Part shown: piece after piece, positions 24,031 to 32,591 of the stretch
How the letters are laid out: each line of letters opens with the position of its first letter
Numbering within the stretch: position 1 is the first letter of the stretch
Source of the DNA: an uncultured Mycoplasmatota bacterium
GTDB lineage: Bacteria; Bacillota_I; Bacilli_A; RF39; UBA660
Direction: 5' to 3'
Length of the DNA: 64,000 nucleotides
NCBI GenBank assembly: GCA_900552495.1
Contig: URZY01000001.1
Span: 1 to 64,000 of the forward strand
Notes under the pieces: generated by a model
Databases searched by the model: none
Told to the model about the DNA's origin: nothing
What the model saw: only the letters and a program-made list of their open reading frames with translations
Position numbers and translations under genes: made by a program

Positions 24031-25914
24031 ATGATTGAATATGAAATACCATTTGTTTGTTTATTATTTACGACACTTGTATCAATAATGTTTTTCTCTA
24101 AGAAAAAGTTGGAGTTAAATGAGCATGATTATTATAAAAATATTTTAATATTTACATTACTTGTAAATTTATCTAATTTAGTTTCTCATTATTTAGCTAG
24201 TATTTATGCTGTTGATATAATCCCTGAGTGGTTTGCAGAATTGTTTGCTAATATGAATAAGTTGGGATCGATTTTTATTATTGTTATTACCACTAATTTA
24301 TTATCTTATATTTTATATATTACATTTGAGCGATATAGGAAATTTTATTCTAAGGCAAAAATTATTAGTTTAGTTTTTTATTTAATAATAGGAATTAGTA
24401 TTTTTCTATTAGAATTTGATGTTTATAAGATTGGTGGTGTAACTAGCGGTAGTGGTTCGGCTGTTACTTTGACTTTCTTTGTCGTATTTATAGATTTAAT
24501 AGCTGCCTTTGTAATTTCTTTATTTAATATAAAAAAATTTGATAAACGTTATTATGCAATATATTTAATTATTCCTATTGTTTTGGTACTGGGAATATTT
24601 GTAATGTTTAAACCGGAATTTAATATTTATGATTTAATTTTAAGTTTATTATGCTATTTGATGTATTTTACTATTGAAAATCCTGATTTAAGATTAATTT
24701 CACAATTGGAATTTGCAAAAGATCAAGCTGAACGGGCAAATAGAGCTAAATCAGATTTTTTAAGTAGTATGTCACATGAAATAAGGACTCCCCTAAATGC
24801 TATTGTTGGTTTATCTGAAGATATTGCTTCTTATGAAAATGAAGTACCTTTGGAAGTAGTAGAAAATACTAAGGACATTTTAACTGCTTCGCAGACTTTA
24901 TTAGAAATAATTGGCAATATTTTAGATATTAATAAAATAGAAGCTGGAAAATTGGAGATAGTAGAGTGTAAGTATAACTTTAAAGAGGAGATTATAAATT
25001 TAGTTAAAGTAGTGAAAACTCGTATTGGTGAAAAACCTATTGATTTTAAAATGTATTTGGCAGATGATATTCCGTATGAATTAATTGGTGATAAGTTAAA
25101 AGTTAAAGAAATTGTTAATAATTTATTATCTAATGCTTTTAAATATACGGAGAGTGGAGAGGTTAATTTAAATATTAAATGTATTAATGATTCCTTAAAT
25201 AAAAAATCTACTATTATGATAACTTGTCAGGATACAGGTCGAGGAATTAAAGCAGAAAATATTAATCGTTTATTTACTAAGTTTGATCGATTAGATGTTG
25301 AAAGAAATACTACGACAGAGGGGACTGGATTGGGTCTTGCGATAACAAAGGCTTTAGTTGAAATGATGGGTGGTAAGATAAATGTTCAATCACAGTATGG
25401 CAGGGGAACAATTTTTGTAGTGCAACTACCGCAAAAAATCAGTAGATTGTCAGGTCCAGAATTTGAGATGAAAGCAGAATATAGTAAAACAAATCACAAT
25501 ATTTCATATGGACATAAGAAAATATTGATTGTGGATGATAATAGTTTAAATATAAAGGTTGCTAAAAAGGCATTAAAAGATTTTGCTTTTGAATTAGATG
25601 AATGCTATGATGGAATCCAGTGTTTAGAAAAAGTTAAAGAGCAAAGCTATGATTTGATATTGATGGATATTATGATGCCTAATATGAGTGGTGAAACAAC
25701 TTTGAAAAAATTATTGGATAATCCACAGTTTAAAATACCAGTTATTGCGCTTACTGCTGATGCGATAGTGGGAGCTAAAGAAAAATATGTAGAATTAGGA
25801 TTTTTTGATTATATAGCTAAACCATTTAATAAAACTCAAATAAAAGAAAAACTTGATCTAGTATTTAGAGATGATAGTAATAATGAGTCTGAAGAAGAGA
25901 TAGAATATTTATAA
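24031..25914 (+). CDS. Hybrid sensor histidine kinase / response regulator
   Basis: 627 residues. Six or seven membrane helices fill residues 5-220, a seven-helix-type sensor without a large outside domain. HisKA has SSMSHEIRTP with His249. HATPase has NNLLSNAFKYT, DTGRG, GTGLGLAITKALVEMMGG. The receiver domain at about 490-610 has VDDN, Asp546 in ILMDIMMPN and Lys in AKPF. No separate output domain, so it probably passes the phosphate on or is self-regulating. The ribosome site is AGGAGGAATGCTGCA. No cognate output regulator lies beside it. Confidence 0.92.
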   Translation: MIEYEIPFVCLLFTTLVSIMFFSKKKLELNEHDYYKNILIFTLLVNLSNLVSHYLASIYAVDIIPEWFAELFANMNKLGSIFIIVITTNLLSYILYITFERYRKFYSKAKIISLVFYLIIGISIFLLEFDVYKIGGVTSGSGSAVTLTFFVVFIDLIAAFVISLFNIKKFDKRYYAIYLIIPIVLVLGIFVMFKPEFNIYDLILSLLCYLMYFTIENPDLRLISQLEFAKDQAERANRAKSDFLSSMSHEIRTPLNAIVGLSEDIASYENEVPLEVVENTKDILTASQTLLEIIGNILDINKIEAGKLEIVECKYNFKEEIINLVKVVKTRIGEKPIDFKMYLADDIPYELIGDKLKVKEIVNNLLSNAFKYTESGEVNLNIKCINDSLNKKSTIMITCQDTGRGIKAENINRLFTKFDRLDVERNTTTEGTGLGLAITKALVEMMGGKINVQSQYGRGTIFVVQLPQKISRLSGPEFEMKAEYSKTNHNISYGHKKILIVDDNSLNIKVAKKALKDFAFELDECYDGIQCLEKVKEQSYDLILMDIMMPNMSGETTLKKLLDNPQFKIPVIALTADAIVGAKEKYVELGFFDYIAKPFNKTQIKEKLDLVFRDDSNNESEEEIEYL

Positions 25915-25922
25915 TGATAGTT

Positions 25923-25952
25923 AAAAAGACTACTTAATAGAAGTGGTCTTTT
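25923..25952. terminator. Bidirectional terminator
   Basis: AAAAGACTACTT / AAGTGGTCTTTT twelve-base stem with one G-U pair and loop AATAG. A-rich on the left and T-rich on the right, it can serve the kinase gene and the convergent glycerophosphodiesterase gene, whose stop codon lies in the stem. Confidence 0.85.
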
Positions 25953-26643
25953 CTTTATATGGTAAGTTATTACAAATATAGATATAATTTTTGTTTGTTA
26001 TTTCATGTTGATTATTTATGGTCCATACGAGAATTTTCTTATTATGGATTTTTTTCATAAATTTTTGATTATTTAGAAGTTCTTTGTTAATTGCTAAGAA
26101 GTCCGAATTAGTTAATTCGATAGTAAATTTATTTGTAAGTAGTATATTATAAATAGCATGTTTATAATTATTTGTTATTAGGTATCCTGTTTCAATTTCT
26201 GGATAATGGACTTTTAAGTATTTTACTATTAGTGGATTAAATGATTTTAATATATAGTTATTATAATTGCGAAGTTCTGATAATAGGATGTCACAAGTTT
26301 CTTTAATTCTTTTTGTGTTTTTTATTTCAATGTCTAATAATACTTTGGAATTAATTAAGTTTAATACTTCCTTTAGAGTTGGTATTTTTTCGGTGGTATT
26401 TAGAAGTGATATTTTTTTTAAGTCATCGTAGGTTGCTTGCTGGAGAATAAGGTCTTTGTTTGTTAGACGTTTTAAATTATAGTCATGAAAAACAACTAAA
26501 GTGTTATCTTTAGTTAATTGAACATCTAATTCTATTGGATAATTAAGTTTTAGTGCTTGTTTAAAGGCTGCTAAAGAATTTTCAGGAATTTCTTTATTGT
26601 TATGTATGCCTCTATGAGCAACAATGTTTCTATTTAACTTCAT
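25930..26643 (-). CDS. Glycerophosphodiester phosphodiesterase
   Basis: 237 residues. The catalytic start IVAHRGIHNNKEIPENSLAAF has His of HRG and Glu of PEN. Then ELDVQLTKDNTLVVFHDYNLKRLT has the metal ligands (ExD) and the catalytic HD. It hydrolyses glycerophosphodiesters such as glycerophosphoglycerol to glycerol-3-phosphate and an alcohol. There is no signal peptide, so it is cytoplasmic. The ribosome site is AGAGGTGTCAT. Confidence 0.93.
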   Translation of the reverse strand: MKLNRNIVAHRGIHNNKEIPENSLAAFKQALKLNYPIELDVQLTKDNTLVVFHDYNLKRLTNKDLILQQATYDDLKKISLLNTTEKIPTLKEVLNLINSKVLLDIEIKNTKRIKETCDILLSELRNYNNYILKSFNPLIVKYLKVHYPEIETGYLITNNYKHAIYNILLTNKFTIELTNSDFLAINKELLNNQKFMKKIHNKKILVWTINNQHEITNKNYIYICNNLPYKEKTTSIK

Positions 26644-26753
26644 ATGACACCTCTTCTTTTATTTTATCATAAGTTAACTATTTTAAGATATGTTTGTAAT
26701 AAGAAGAGGTTAATGATATTGTATCTTTTATTTTAATATGACAATCTAAATAA

Positions 26754-28218
26754 AGTCAAGTAGTGATTTTAGATAATATTTTAAAAATTATTGCACAGCA
26801 AAAACACCTACGATAGTAGATTTTTTAAAAAATATATGTTATATTATTTTTGCACATATAGGGAATTATTTTTACACATTGCAAAAATAATTCTTAATAA
26901 TTTGGTGGAACAAGCTGTGATACATTCTTTAAAATGTTTATTCTCAGCTTGTTTTTTTCTGTAATAAAGAAGAATTTCGCTATCAACATTATGAAGAACT
27001 GAAGCTCTAATAATACTGCAACATGTGATAAATAAGATTTTTCTAGCATTTCTATTTCCTCGCTTAGAAATTGGTCCATGATAATTAATTGATTTTCCTG
27101 ATTGAACTATTGTTGGATCAAGTCCGCAAAAGGCATTTAATTGTTTAATATTTTCAAATCTATTAATATCTCCAAGTTCAGCAATGATCTGAGCAGCAGA
27201 AGTTTCGCCAATACCATAAATTGAATTAATGATATCAAAATAAGGTGTTTGTTTAGCAAGTTTAATAATATCTTGCTTTACTTCAGTTAATTTAAAGTCG
27301 CTATATGAAATAATTTCTACAATATTAATTAGATTATTAACTTCATAAGAATTTTTATCAATACCTGGATAAGAATTGTTAGCAAGTTCCTTTATCTTTT
27401 TTGCCTTAGTTAAACATCTATTATATGAACATCCATTTTTACAACTTTTATATAAATTATTGGCTAATGCATCAATACGTTTTTCTTTAATGATATCGGC
27501 ATGAGGAAATTCTTTAATAAAATTAAGCGAAGTTCTTCCGAAAATATCATTAGCTGTAAAACACTTTATATATTCAGGAAATGAATTAGCAATTATTTGC
27601 TTAAATATATTTTTTGATCTAACTAATGATTCAGTTAAATGTTTTTCTTGCCTTGATAATTCGAGCATACTTGAATAAATATCATTCATATTTTTAGTAT
27701 GGATTTTAACAGTATTTTTAAAAAATAAATCAGCTAAATTATAACAATCTTCAATATCTGTTTTAGTTTTTCTTAAATTCCTAGTATTATTTTTCCCTAA
27801 TATTGGATTTATTACTTGCACATTATAATTGTTTTTAGTAAAGAATCTTTGAATAGGTAAATGATAAGTAGAAGTTGATTCCATAAAGATAGTTAAATCG
27901 TCGATTTTAAATGTATCAATTTTATTCTTTAATGAATTAAAATCACTTAAACAATGTTTTACTTCATAAGGTTCAATTAAAATTTCGCCATGTTCAGTAA
28001 TTAATAATACTATGCTTTTTCCATTAGCTACATCAACACTTAGTACACTTTTCATATTTCTCCCTTTCTAATTTTAAGTTCTCTTTGCTTTCCTATTATT
28101 TCATCACGCACATATAAGTTATTATCTTCACAATCTAAAACTAAATTAATAAAAAAAATAAGAGAATAGTCTGTCATAAGAATGGATTCATAGACCCTTG
28201 ATATAATCTGACTTGACT
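26754..28218 (-). mobile_element. IS110-family insertion element (limits approximate)
   Basis: The element encodes one IS110-type transposase and is bounded here by an eight-base inverted repeat AGTCAAGT (26754-26761) / ACTTGACT (28211-28218). The span of about 1.47 kb fits IS110/IS1111 elements, and short subterminal inverted repeats are a feature of the IS1111 group. True ends lie a few bases outside. The non-coding parts (90 bases downstream and 163 upstream of the gene) could hold the structured guide (bridge) RNA of this family. The eight-base match could be chance. Confidence 0.5.
26844..28055 (-). CDS. IS110-family transposase (DEDD recombinase)
   Basis: 403 residues. The N-terminal RuvC-like part has VLSVDVANGKS, the Glu in IFMESTSTYH and the Asp residues in RKTKTDIEDC. 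The C-terminal Transposase_20 part has INSIYGIGETSAAQIIAELGDINRF and the conserved Ser motif QSGKSINYHGPISKRGNRNARK. The gene looks intact. These enzymes insert without target repeats and use an element-encoded RNA to choose the target. The ribosome site is AGAAAGGGAGAAAT. Confidence 0.93.
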   Translation of the reverse strand: MKSVLSVDVANGKSIVLLITEHGEILIEPYEVKHCLSDFNSLKNKIDTFKIDDLTIFMESTSTYHLPIQRFFTKNNYNVQVINPILGKNNTRNLRKTKTDIEDCYNLADLFFKNTVKIHTKNMNDIYSSMLELSRQEKHLTESLVRSKNIFKQIIANSFPEYIKCFTANDIFGRTSLNFIKEFPHADIIKEKRIDALANNLYKSCKNGCSYNRCLTKAKKIKELANNSYPGIDKNSYEVNNLINIVEIISYSDFKLTEVKQDIIKLAKQTPYFDIINSIYGIGETSAAQIIAELGDINRFENIKQLNAFCGLDPTIVQSGKSINYHGPISKRGNRNARKILFITCCSIIRASVLHNVDSEILLYYRKKQAENKHFKECITACSTKLLRIIFAMCKNNSLYVQK

Positions 28219-28332
28219 CTTAAAATAAAATTACCTAAATATAGGTAAAAAATATTATATAGTAAATCGAATTTAAAATCTCATCAATTTACTAAGTTCA
28301 TTATACGTGATATAATATAGCAACTAGATGAG
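28056..28332. other. Non-coding region with possible IS110 guide RNA and next-gene promoter
   Basis: 277 bases without a supported gene. The part nearer the transposase (28056-28220) is the element's upstream non-coding arm, where IS110-group elements encode their bridge RNA; I cannot assign its stems with confidence. The part at 28300-28320 holds TGATATAAT (-10-like) for the next gene. Confidence 0.4.
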
Positions 28333-28821
28333 GTGATAAATGATGAAAAATTAGTTGACATGGAAGTACTTCAAACAGTTTATGGAGGAGTATTTGACTT
28401 AGATGAAGGATATACAGGTAAGGTATTAGTAGATGATGAAGGATATTTTGAAGGTGTAGTTAGAACCCATAAAACCTTAATGGATGATAGTTTTGTTTTT
28501 GGTTATATGTATGATAATGGGGATGTCGACTTTATGAAACTTGCACCAGCAGATGGTACTTTAGCAAGGCATGTTCAGGGATCTAATGTAAATGGTTGCT
28601 TTTGTGGAAAAAGTTTTGTAAGACAGACTGATGCGGAAATGGAAGATTGTGGAGTTTTAGTTTTTACAACGGATGGAGAAAAAATTAGAAATATTTATGA
28701 TAGTGAAATTTCTAGTTTAGAAACGCAGATTACTAGTCTAAAAAATAACTTGGGATATGTTGGTCGAGGTATATATGAATCTACATTAATGCAGAAAAAA
28801 GGAAAAATAAATGTAAAATAA
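28333..28821 (+). CDS. Conserved-type protein of unknown function (162 residues)
   Basis: The frame begins at GTG 28333 (MINDEKLVDMEVLQTVYGG) or ATG 28360. A more typical signal, GAGGTGATAAATGATG, points to an out-of-frame ATG at 28341 that stops after four codons, so the true 5' end is unclear and may be damaged by the nearby insertion element. The protein is acidic, beta-rich in the first 120 residues (VLVDDEGYFEGVVRTHKTLMDDSFVFGYMYDNGDVDFMKL) with a C-terminal coiled coil (EISSLETQITSLKNNLG). I do not recognise the family. Confidence 0.65.
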   Translation: MINDEKLVDMEVLQTVYGGVFDLDEGYTGKVLVDDEGYFEGVVRTHKTLMDDSFVFGYMYDNGDVDFMKLAPADGTLARHVQGSNVNGCFCGKSFVRQTDAEMEDCGVLVFTTDGEKIRNIYDSEISSLETQITSLKNNLGYVGRGIYESTLMQKKGKINVK

Positions 28822-28841
28822 TAGTGTTTTACATTTTTTTG
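28811..28841 (+). terminator. Terminator before the tRNA gene
   Basis: ATGTAAAA / TTTTACAT stem around TAATAGTG, followed by a T run. It overlaps the end of the preceding gene. Confidence 0.8.
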
Positions 28842-28859
28842 TGGTAAAATATCTTATAT

Positions 28860-28935
28860 GCCGATTTAGCTCAGTTGGTAGAGCAACTCCCTCGTAACGA
28901 GTAGGTCGAAGGTTCGAGTCCTTTAATCGGCACCA
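28860..28935 (+). tRNA. tRNA-Thr (anticodon CGT)
   Basis: 76 bases with encoded CCA. The acceptor stem GCCGATT/AATCGGC is perfect, the D-arm GCTC/GAGC is normal, and the T-arm GAAGG/CCTTT has loop TTCGAGT. The anticodon loop CTCGTAA places CGT at 34-36, reading the ACG codon. The anticodon stem has four pairs plus a C31-C39 mismatch next to the loop. A TAAAAT -10-like element lies about 16 bases upstream. It stands alone. Confidence 0.93.
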
Positions 28936-28962
28936 TTTTAATATAAAACATATTTTGGATAG

Positions 28963-29003
28963 AAAAAGCACGCTTACAATTTTATTAAAGTGCGTGCTTT
29001 TAT
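28963..29003 (+). terminator. Terminator after the tRNA
   Basis: AAAAGCACGC / GCGTGCTTTT ten-base perfect stem with an 18-base AT-rich loop, 28 bases after the tRNA CCA end. Confidence 0.8.
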
Positions 29004-29129
29004 GCTGTTTTAAGCTAAAACGATGTAATTGTTAGCACTATTTATTGGTAGAATATTAATACTTGACAAATAAATTGGTGAATTATATATTGAAGTTATG
29101 AAATACTTTGTATTGGTGAGGGTAAGAAA

Positions 29130-29657
29130 ATGAAAGAGCAAATAAATAAAATTATGTCAATTATGGAAACAATTGAATATGGTTTTAAAGATGGTAATGG
29201 TAACAATATTTATGAACTTGATGGAAAATTTTGGAATGACATGAATAGCTTTTATTATTTGCTTTTGCCAGAGGAATTATTGGAAAAAAAGTGTGGTGTT
29301 TGTTGGGATCAGGTTGAACTAGAAAGAAAATTGTTTAATGATTCTGGAATTCCTTGTAAAACCTATTTTATATATGGCAATGATAGAAATAGGTTACCTT
29401 CACATACTTTTTTAGTTTATGAAGATGGAAATAGTCTTTTTTGGTTTGAGCATGCTTGGGAAAAATATAGAGGAATTTATGAATATGATTCTCTTGAGAA
29501 ATTATTTAGAGATGTTAAAACAAAGTTTATTTCTTTTAATGAGGGAATTACTTCTAATGAGGTTTATTTGTTTGAATATAATATTCCACCTGTACATATT
29601 AAGTGTGATGATTTTTATAAATTTATTGAAACGCAAAAGGAAATATTTATTGATTAG
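29130..29657 (+). CDS. Possible transglutaminase/cysteine-protease-fold protein
   Basis: 175 residues after GGTGAGGGTAAGAAA. A candidate triad is visible: Cys in KCGVCWDQVELERKLF (about residues 55-62), His in RLPSHTFLVYED (about 91), and an acidic residue in LFWFEHAWEKYRG (about 107). The order Cys-His-Asp/Glu and the GVCWDQ context resemble transglutaminase-like enzymes. There is no signal peptide, so it is cytoplasmic. The assignment is an inference from motif spacing. It is followed after 11 bases by another small gene, probably in the same operon. Confidence 0.55.
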   Translation: MKEQINKIMSIMETIEYGFKDGNGNNIYELDGKFWNDMNSFYYLLLPEELLEKKCGVCWDQVELERKLFNDSGIPCKTYFIYGNDRNRLPSHTFLVYEDGNSLFWFEHAWEKYRGIYEYDSLEKLFRDVKTKFISFNEGITSNEVYLFEYNIPPVHIKCDDFYKFIETQKEIFID

Positions 29658-29668
29658 GAGTAGTAATT

Positions 29669-30091
29669 ATGAATTTATTTAATTTTTTTAAGAAAAAAAA
29701 AGAAAATGGTAAACATGATGTAGTAAATGCTTGGATTAATGAAGGTAAAAAACTTATTTATCCTGAAAAATATGAGGCTTGGGAAAATTTTGTTTATAGA
29801 GCGTGTGATGGAAAATATTTTGGCTTAGAAGTTGAAGGAGTATTAACTATATTAAGGGAACTTGAGACTGATAAAACAATTGAAGAGGTTGTTGCGTGTA
29901 TCTCTAAAGATACTATTGCAAAGGATTATATGCGAAATGATTTGAAAAATCGTGTTTTTGAATTTTCCAAAAGAGGAGCTGAATTTTTAGAATATATTTT
30001 GGGTGATGATATTAATGATTTACTTTTAGATAAAATAGCAAAGATAAAGAGTGAAAATGAAAAATTAAGGAAAAAATACGAGAAAAAGTAG
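29669..30091 (+). CDS. Small charged protein of unknown function
   Basis: 140 residues after TAGGAGTAGTAATT. It begins MNLFNFFKKKKENG, a basic cytoplasmic start, then a helical acidic domain (VVNAWINEGKKLIYPEKYEAWENFVYRACDG) and a C-terminal coiled coil (IAKIKSENEKLRKKYEKK). It lies in an operon with the transglutaminase-like gene. I do not recognise it. Confidence 0.7.
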   Translation: MNLFNFFKKKKENGKHDVVNAWINEGKKLIYPEKYEAWENFVYRACDGKYFGLEVEGVLTILRELETDKTIEEVVACISKDTIAKDYMRNDLKNRVFEFSKRGAEFLEYILGDDINDLLLDKIAKIKSENEKLRKKYEKK

Positions 30092-30131
30092 GAATTAAAA
30101 AAATCTCTTGTAAGTTGTGTTTTATGTCTTG

Positions 30132-30167
30132 AAACATCATTTTTGATAATATTATGATGTTTTTTCT
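30132..30167 (+). terminator. Terminator
   Basis: AAACATCAT / ATGATGTTT stem with a 13-base AT loop and T run, ending the two-gene operon. Confidence 0.85.
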
Positions 30168-30288
30168 TTGCTTTTATAATCACTTTTAATGAATTTTAAT
30201 AAGATATTATTAGCTAATTTTGTATTAGGAAAAAATTGGTTATTATTATTTTTATATTATAATTAATACTAGTTGTAAATGGTTAATT

Positions 30289-30317
30289 TTGACAGAAAGA
30301 TGCATATGTGCTACAAT
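30289..30317 (+). promoter_or_regulatory. Promoter of the NlpC/P60 gene
   Basis: -35 TTGACA (30289-30294), 17-base spacer, -10 TACAAT (30312-30317). Close to the sigma-A consensus. The leader of about 32 bases carries a small TTCGC/GCGGAA hairpin just before the GAAGGGAG ribosome site. Confidence 0.85.
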
Positions 30318-30355
30318 AGTACTCGTTCGCGACATTTTGCGGAAGGGAGAAATTT

Positions 30356-31324
30356 ATGAAAACAAGTGATTGTCCCCGATGGGGAAAGAAGTGTTTTGTA
30401 GTAATTCTTCTTATTATTAGTATAATTGGAATTTATGCTTTAAGATGTAATATCATTTATAAGAGTATTGATGTAAAAGTGACAAAGAATGCAAAAATTG
30501 AATATGGTTCAGCTAATTATAAAGTTGAAGATTTATTAGATAAAGTTTCTGGTGACAAGGTTGATGTTATTAAAGATATTAATCCGAATGTTGTTGGAAA
30601 GCAGGAAGTTATTTTAGAAGTAACAAAAAGTAATATTACAAAAGAAATACCAATTAAGGTAGAGGTAGTCGATAGTGAAGCACCTAATATTAGTGTAAAA
30701 GAAGAGACTGTTTATGTTAATAGTGGTTCTTCATATGATTTAAGAGAGAATATTTCTAGTGTTGTAGATGTAGTTGATGGAGAATTAGAATTTATTGAAA
30801 ATGATAAGGTAGATGATAATTCTAGGAACTATTACACTATTTCCTCATTTGATTCTAATACTTGTGGGGAAAAGGAAGTAGAGATTAAAGCTGTTGATAA
30901 ATATGGTAATGTTTCTACGAAAATTGTTACTGTAAAGGTTACCAGTCATGGTAAGGAAAATACTCTTTCAGGAATAGCATATTCATTAATTGGCAGTCCT
31001 TATGTTTCTGGTGGTAATTCACCATCTGGTTTTGATTGTAGTGGATTTGTTCAATATGTTTATGCTCGAGCTGGTCTTAAAGTAAGTAGAAGCTCTTCGA
31101 CACAACTTTATGATGGATACGAAGTATCTTATAGTAATATTAAAGTTGGGGACATAATAGTTTGGGGATATGGTTCGAATGCTGTTACACACACGGCAAT
31201 TTATGTAGGTAATGGATTAATGATCCATGCTGCTACTCCTAGTGAAGGAGTAATTGTAAGTAAAGTTGCTGGTTGGGGAACATATAGCGGTGTTCATATT
31301 GTATCTGTTAGACGTTTAAGATAA
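30356..31324 (+). CDS. NlpC/P60 peptidoglycan hydrolase with Ig-like domains
   Basis: 322 residues. A membrane anchor or uncleaved signal is at residues 13-31. Two Ig-like (DUF5011-type) repeats occupy about 35-105 and 106-196 (SEAPNISVKEETVYVNSGSSYDL). The catalytic domain at 203-322 has Cys228 in DCSGFVQYVY, His279 in THTAIYVG and His291. It cuts gamma-glutamyl-type bonds in peptidoglycan stem peptides outside the cell. It is the first gene after a strong promoter; the DUF378 gene follows. Confidence 0.92.
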   Translation: MKTSDCPRWGKKCFVVILLIISIIGIYALRCNIIYKSIDVKVTKNAKIEYGSANYKVEDLLDKVSGDKVDVIKDINPNVVGKQEVILEVTKSNITKEIPIKVEVVDSEAPNISVKEETVYVNSGSSYDLRENISSVVDVVDGELEFIENDKVDDNSRNYYTISSFDSNTCGEKEVEIKAVDKYGNVSTKIVTVKVTSHGKENTLSGIAYSLIGSPYVSGGNSPSGFDCSGFVQYVYARAGLKVSRSSSTQLYDGYEVSYSNIKVGDIIVWGYGSNAVTHTAIYVGNGLMIHAATPSEGVIVSKVAGWGTYSGVHIVSVRRLR

Positions 31325-31330
31325 AATATG

Positions 31331-31336
31331 TATAAT
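31331..31336 (+). promoter_or_regulatory. Possible -10 element of the DUF378 gene
   Basis: TATAAT at 31331-31336, 42 bases before the ATG of the next gene. No convincing -35 was found. It would allow separate expression from the NlpC/P60 gene. Confidence 0.4.
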
Positions 31337-31377
31337 TTTCCTCTTAGCAGTAAATGCTAGTTATAGGAGGAGATATT

Positions 31378-31578
31378 ATGGAAACACTACAAAAGGTGTT
31401 ATTAGTTATTACTATAATTGGAGCGGTAAACTGGGGATTAATCGGTTTATTAGATTTTGATTTAGTAGCTATGATATTTGGTTCAGGTACTTTATTTTCA
31501 AGAATTATTTATACTTTAGTGGGTATTTGTGGTCTTGTTAATATTGGTATCTTGTTTAACCATATTGAGGCAAAATAA
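31378..31578 (+). CDS. DUF378-family membrane protein
   Basis: 66 residues from ATG 31378 after TAGGAGGAGATATT. Two membrane helices with the signature VLLVITIIGAVNWGLIGLLDFDLVA and IIYTLVGICGLVNIG identify the DUF378 (YuzA-like) family. The function is unknown. A UUCG-loop terminator follows. Confidence 0.92.
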   Translation: METLQKVLLVITIIGAVNWGLIGLLDFDLVAMIFGSGTLFSRIIYTLVGICGLVNIGILFNHIEAK

Positions 31579-31583
31579 CTTGG

Positions 31584-31608
31584 AAAAGACTTCGGTCTTT
31601 TTTTTTTA
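31584..31608 (+). terminator. Terminator with TTCG loop
   Basis: AAAAGAC-TTCG-GTCTTTT followed by further T. The stable tetraloop makes this a strong terminator. Confidence 0.92.
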
Positions 31609-31636
31609 ATTTTCTTTTGTTTTTTTGCCTAGTAGG

Positions 31637-31665
31637 TTGATAAATTAGTTTTAAAATGTTATTAT
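31637..31665 (+). promoter_or_regulatory. Promoter of the cdaA operon
   Basis: -35 TTGATA (31637-31642), 17-base spacer, -10 TATTAT (31660-31665), leaving a leader of about 85 bases before cdaA. Confidence 0.6.
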
Positions 31666-31757
31666 ATATATTGATAATATAGGTGGCAAAGTGGCTACTA
31701 TTATTAAATAGAGTTGGGTATACAAAATAGTTGTACTTAGAAGGAGAGGATGATGCG

Positions 31758-32591
31758 ATGTCGATAACTATTACGGATATACTAACTATTATTAGGAAAT
31801 TGTGTGATATATTCTTAGTATGGTTTGTATTCTATTACATTTTAAAGAATATTAAAAATAACGTTAAGCTTTCCATGTTATTTAAGGGAGTAGCTTTTAT
31901 CATAATTTTAAAAGTTATTAGTGATTGGTGTGGATTTGTAACAATTGGTGTTTTATTAGATTATATTATTCAGTGGGGACCAATTGCTTTAATTGTAATA
32001 TTTCAGCCGGAAATTAGAAATGTGCTTGAACAGCTTGGTCGTACACAGTTGCTAGGAAGACATAAGGTTTTGACTGTTGATGAGCGAGAGAGAATGGTTT
32101 ATGAAATGATTAATGCTATCGATTATTTAAGAAAAGAAAGAATTGGTGCATTAATGGTAATTGAACGTGATATTAGTCTTGGAAATTATATTGATAAGGC
32201 GAAAAAATTATATGCGGATTTGACTAGTGATTTATTAATTGCTATTTTCTATGAAGGTAATCCATTACACGATGGTGGAGTTATTATTCAAGGAGATAGA
32301 ATTACTTGTGCTGGAGCGGTGTTTCCAACAAGTAGTAGTCCAAAATTAAATAAGAGATTAGGTACTCGTCATAGGGCGGCATTGGGACTAGCAGAAGAAA
32401 CTGATGCAATTTGTATTGTTGTTTCTGAAGAAACTGGAAGAGTATCAATTGCAGTAAAAGGAGAAATGCTATATAATCTAACACTTGATGATGTTAGAAT
32501 GATGTTAATAGATGAGTTAAAGCCTAAACAAGATGTAGAATTTGATGAAGAAGAGATTGAAGAGGATGAGATATATGAAGAAGATAATTAA
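31758..32591 (+). CDS. cdaA: Diadenylate cyclase (membrane-bound, CdaA type)
   Basis: 277 residues from ATG 31758, eight bases after AAGGAGAGG. Three N-terminal membrane helices (about 10-90) precede the DAC domain with GNPLHDGGVIIQ (DGA-type catalytic motif, here DGG) and GTRHRAALGLAEE (RHR motif). It makes c-di-AMP from two ATP, a messenger controlling potassium and cell-wall homeostasis. An acidic tail (EFDEEEIEEDEIYEEDN) follows. The cdaR gene overlaps its end. Confidence 0.95.
   Translation: MSITITDILTIIRKLCDIFLVWFVFYYILKNIKNNVKLSMLFKGVAFIIILKVISDWCGFVTIGVLLDYIIQWGPIALIVIFQPEIRNVLEQLGRTQLLGRHKVLTVDERERMVYEMINAIDYLRKERIGALMVIERDISLGNYIDKAKKLYADLTSDLLIAIFYEGNPLHDGGVIIQGDRITCAGAVFPTSSSPKLNKRLGTRHRAALGLAEETDAICIVVSEETGRVSIAVKGEMLYNLTLDDVRMMLIDELKPKQDVEFDEEEIEEDEIYEEDN

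Noticed and set aside
31672..31757. Riboswitch in the cdaA leader
   Set aside because: No known conserved riboswitch core or convincing stem pattern was found in the 85-base leader.
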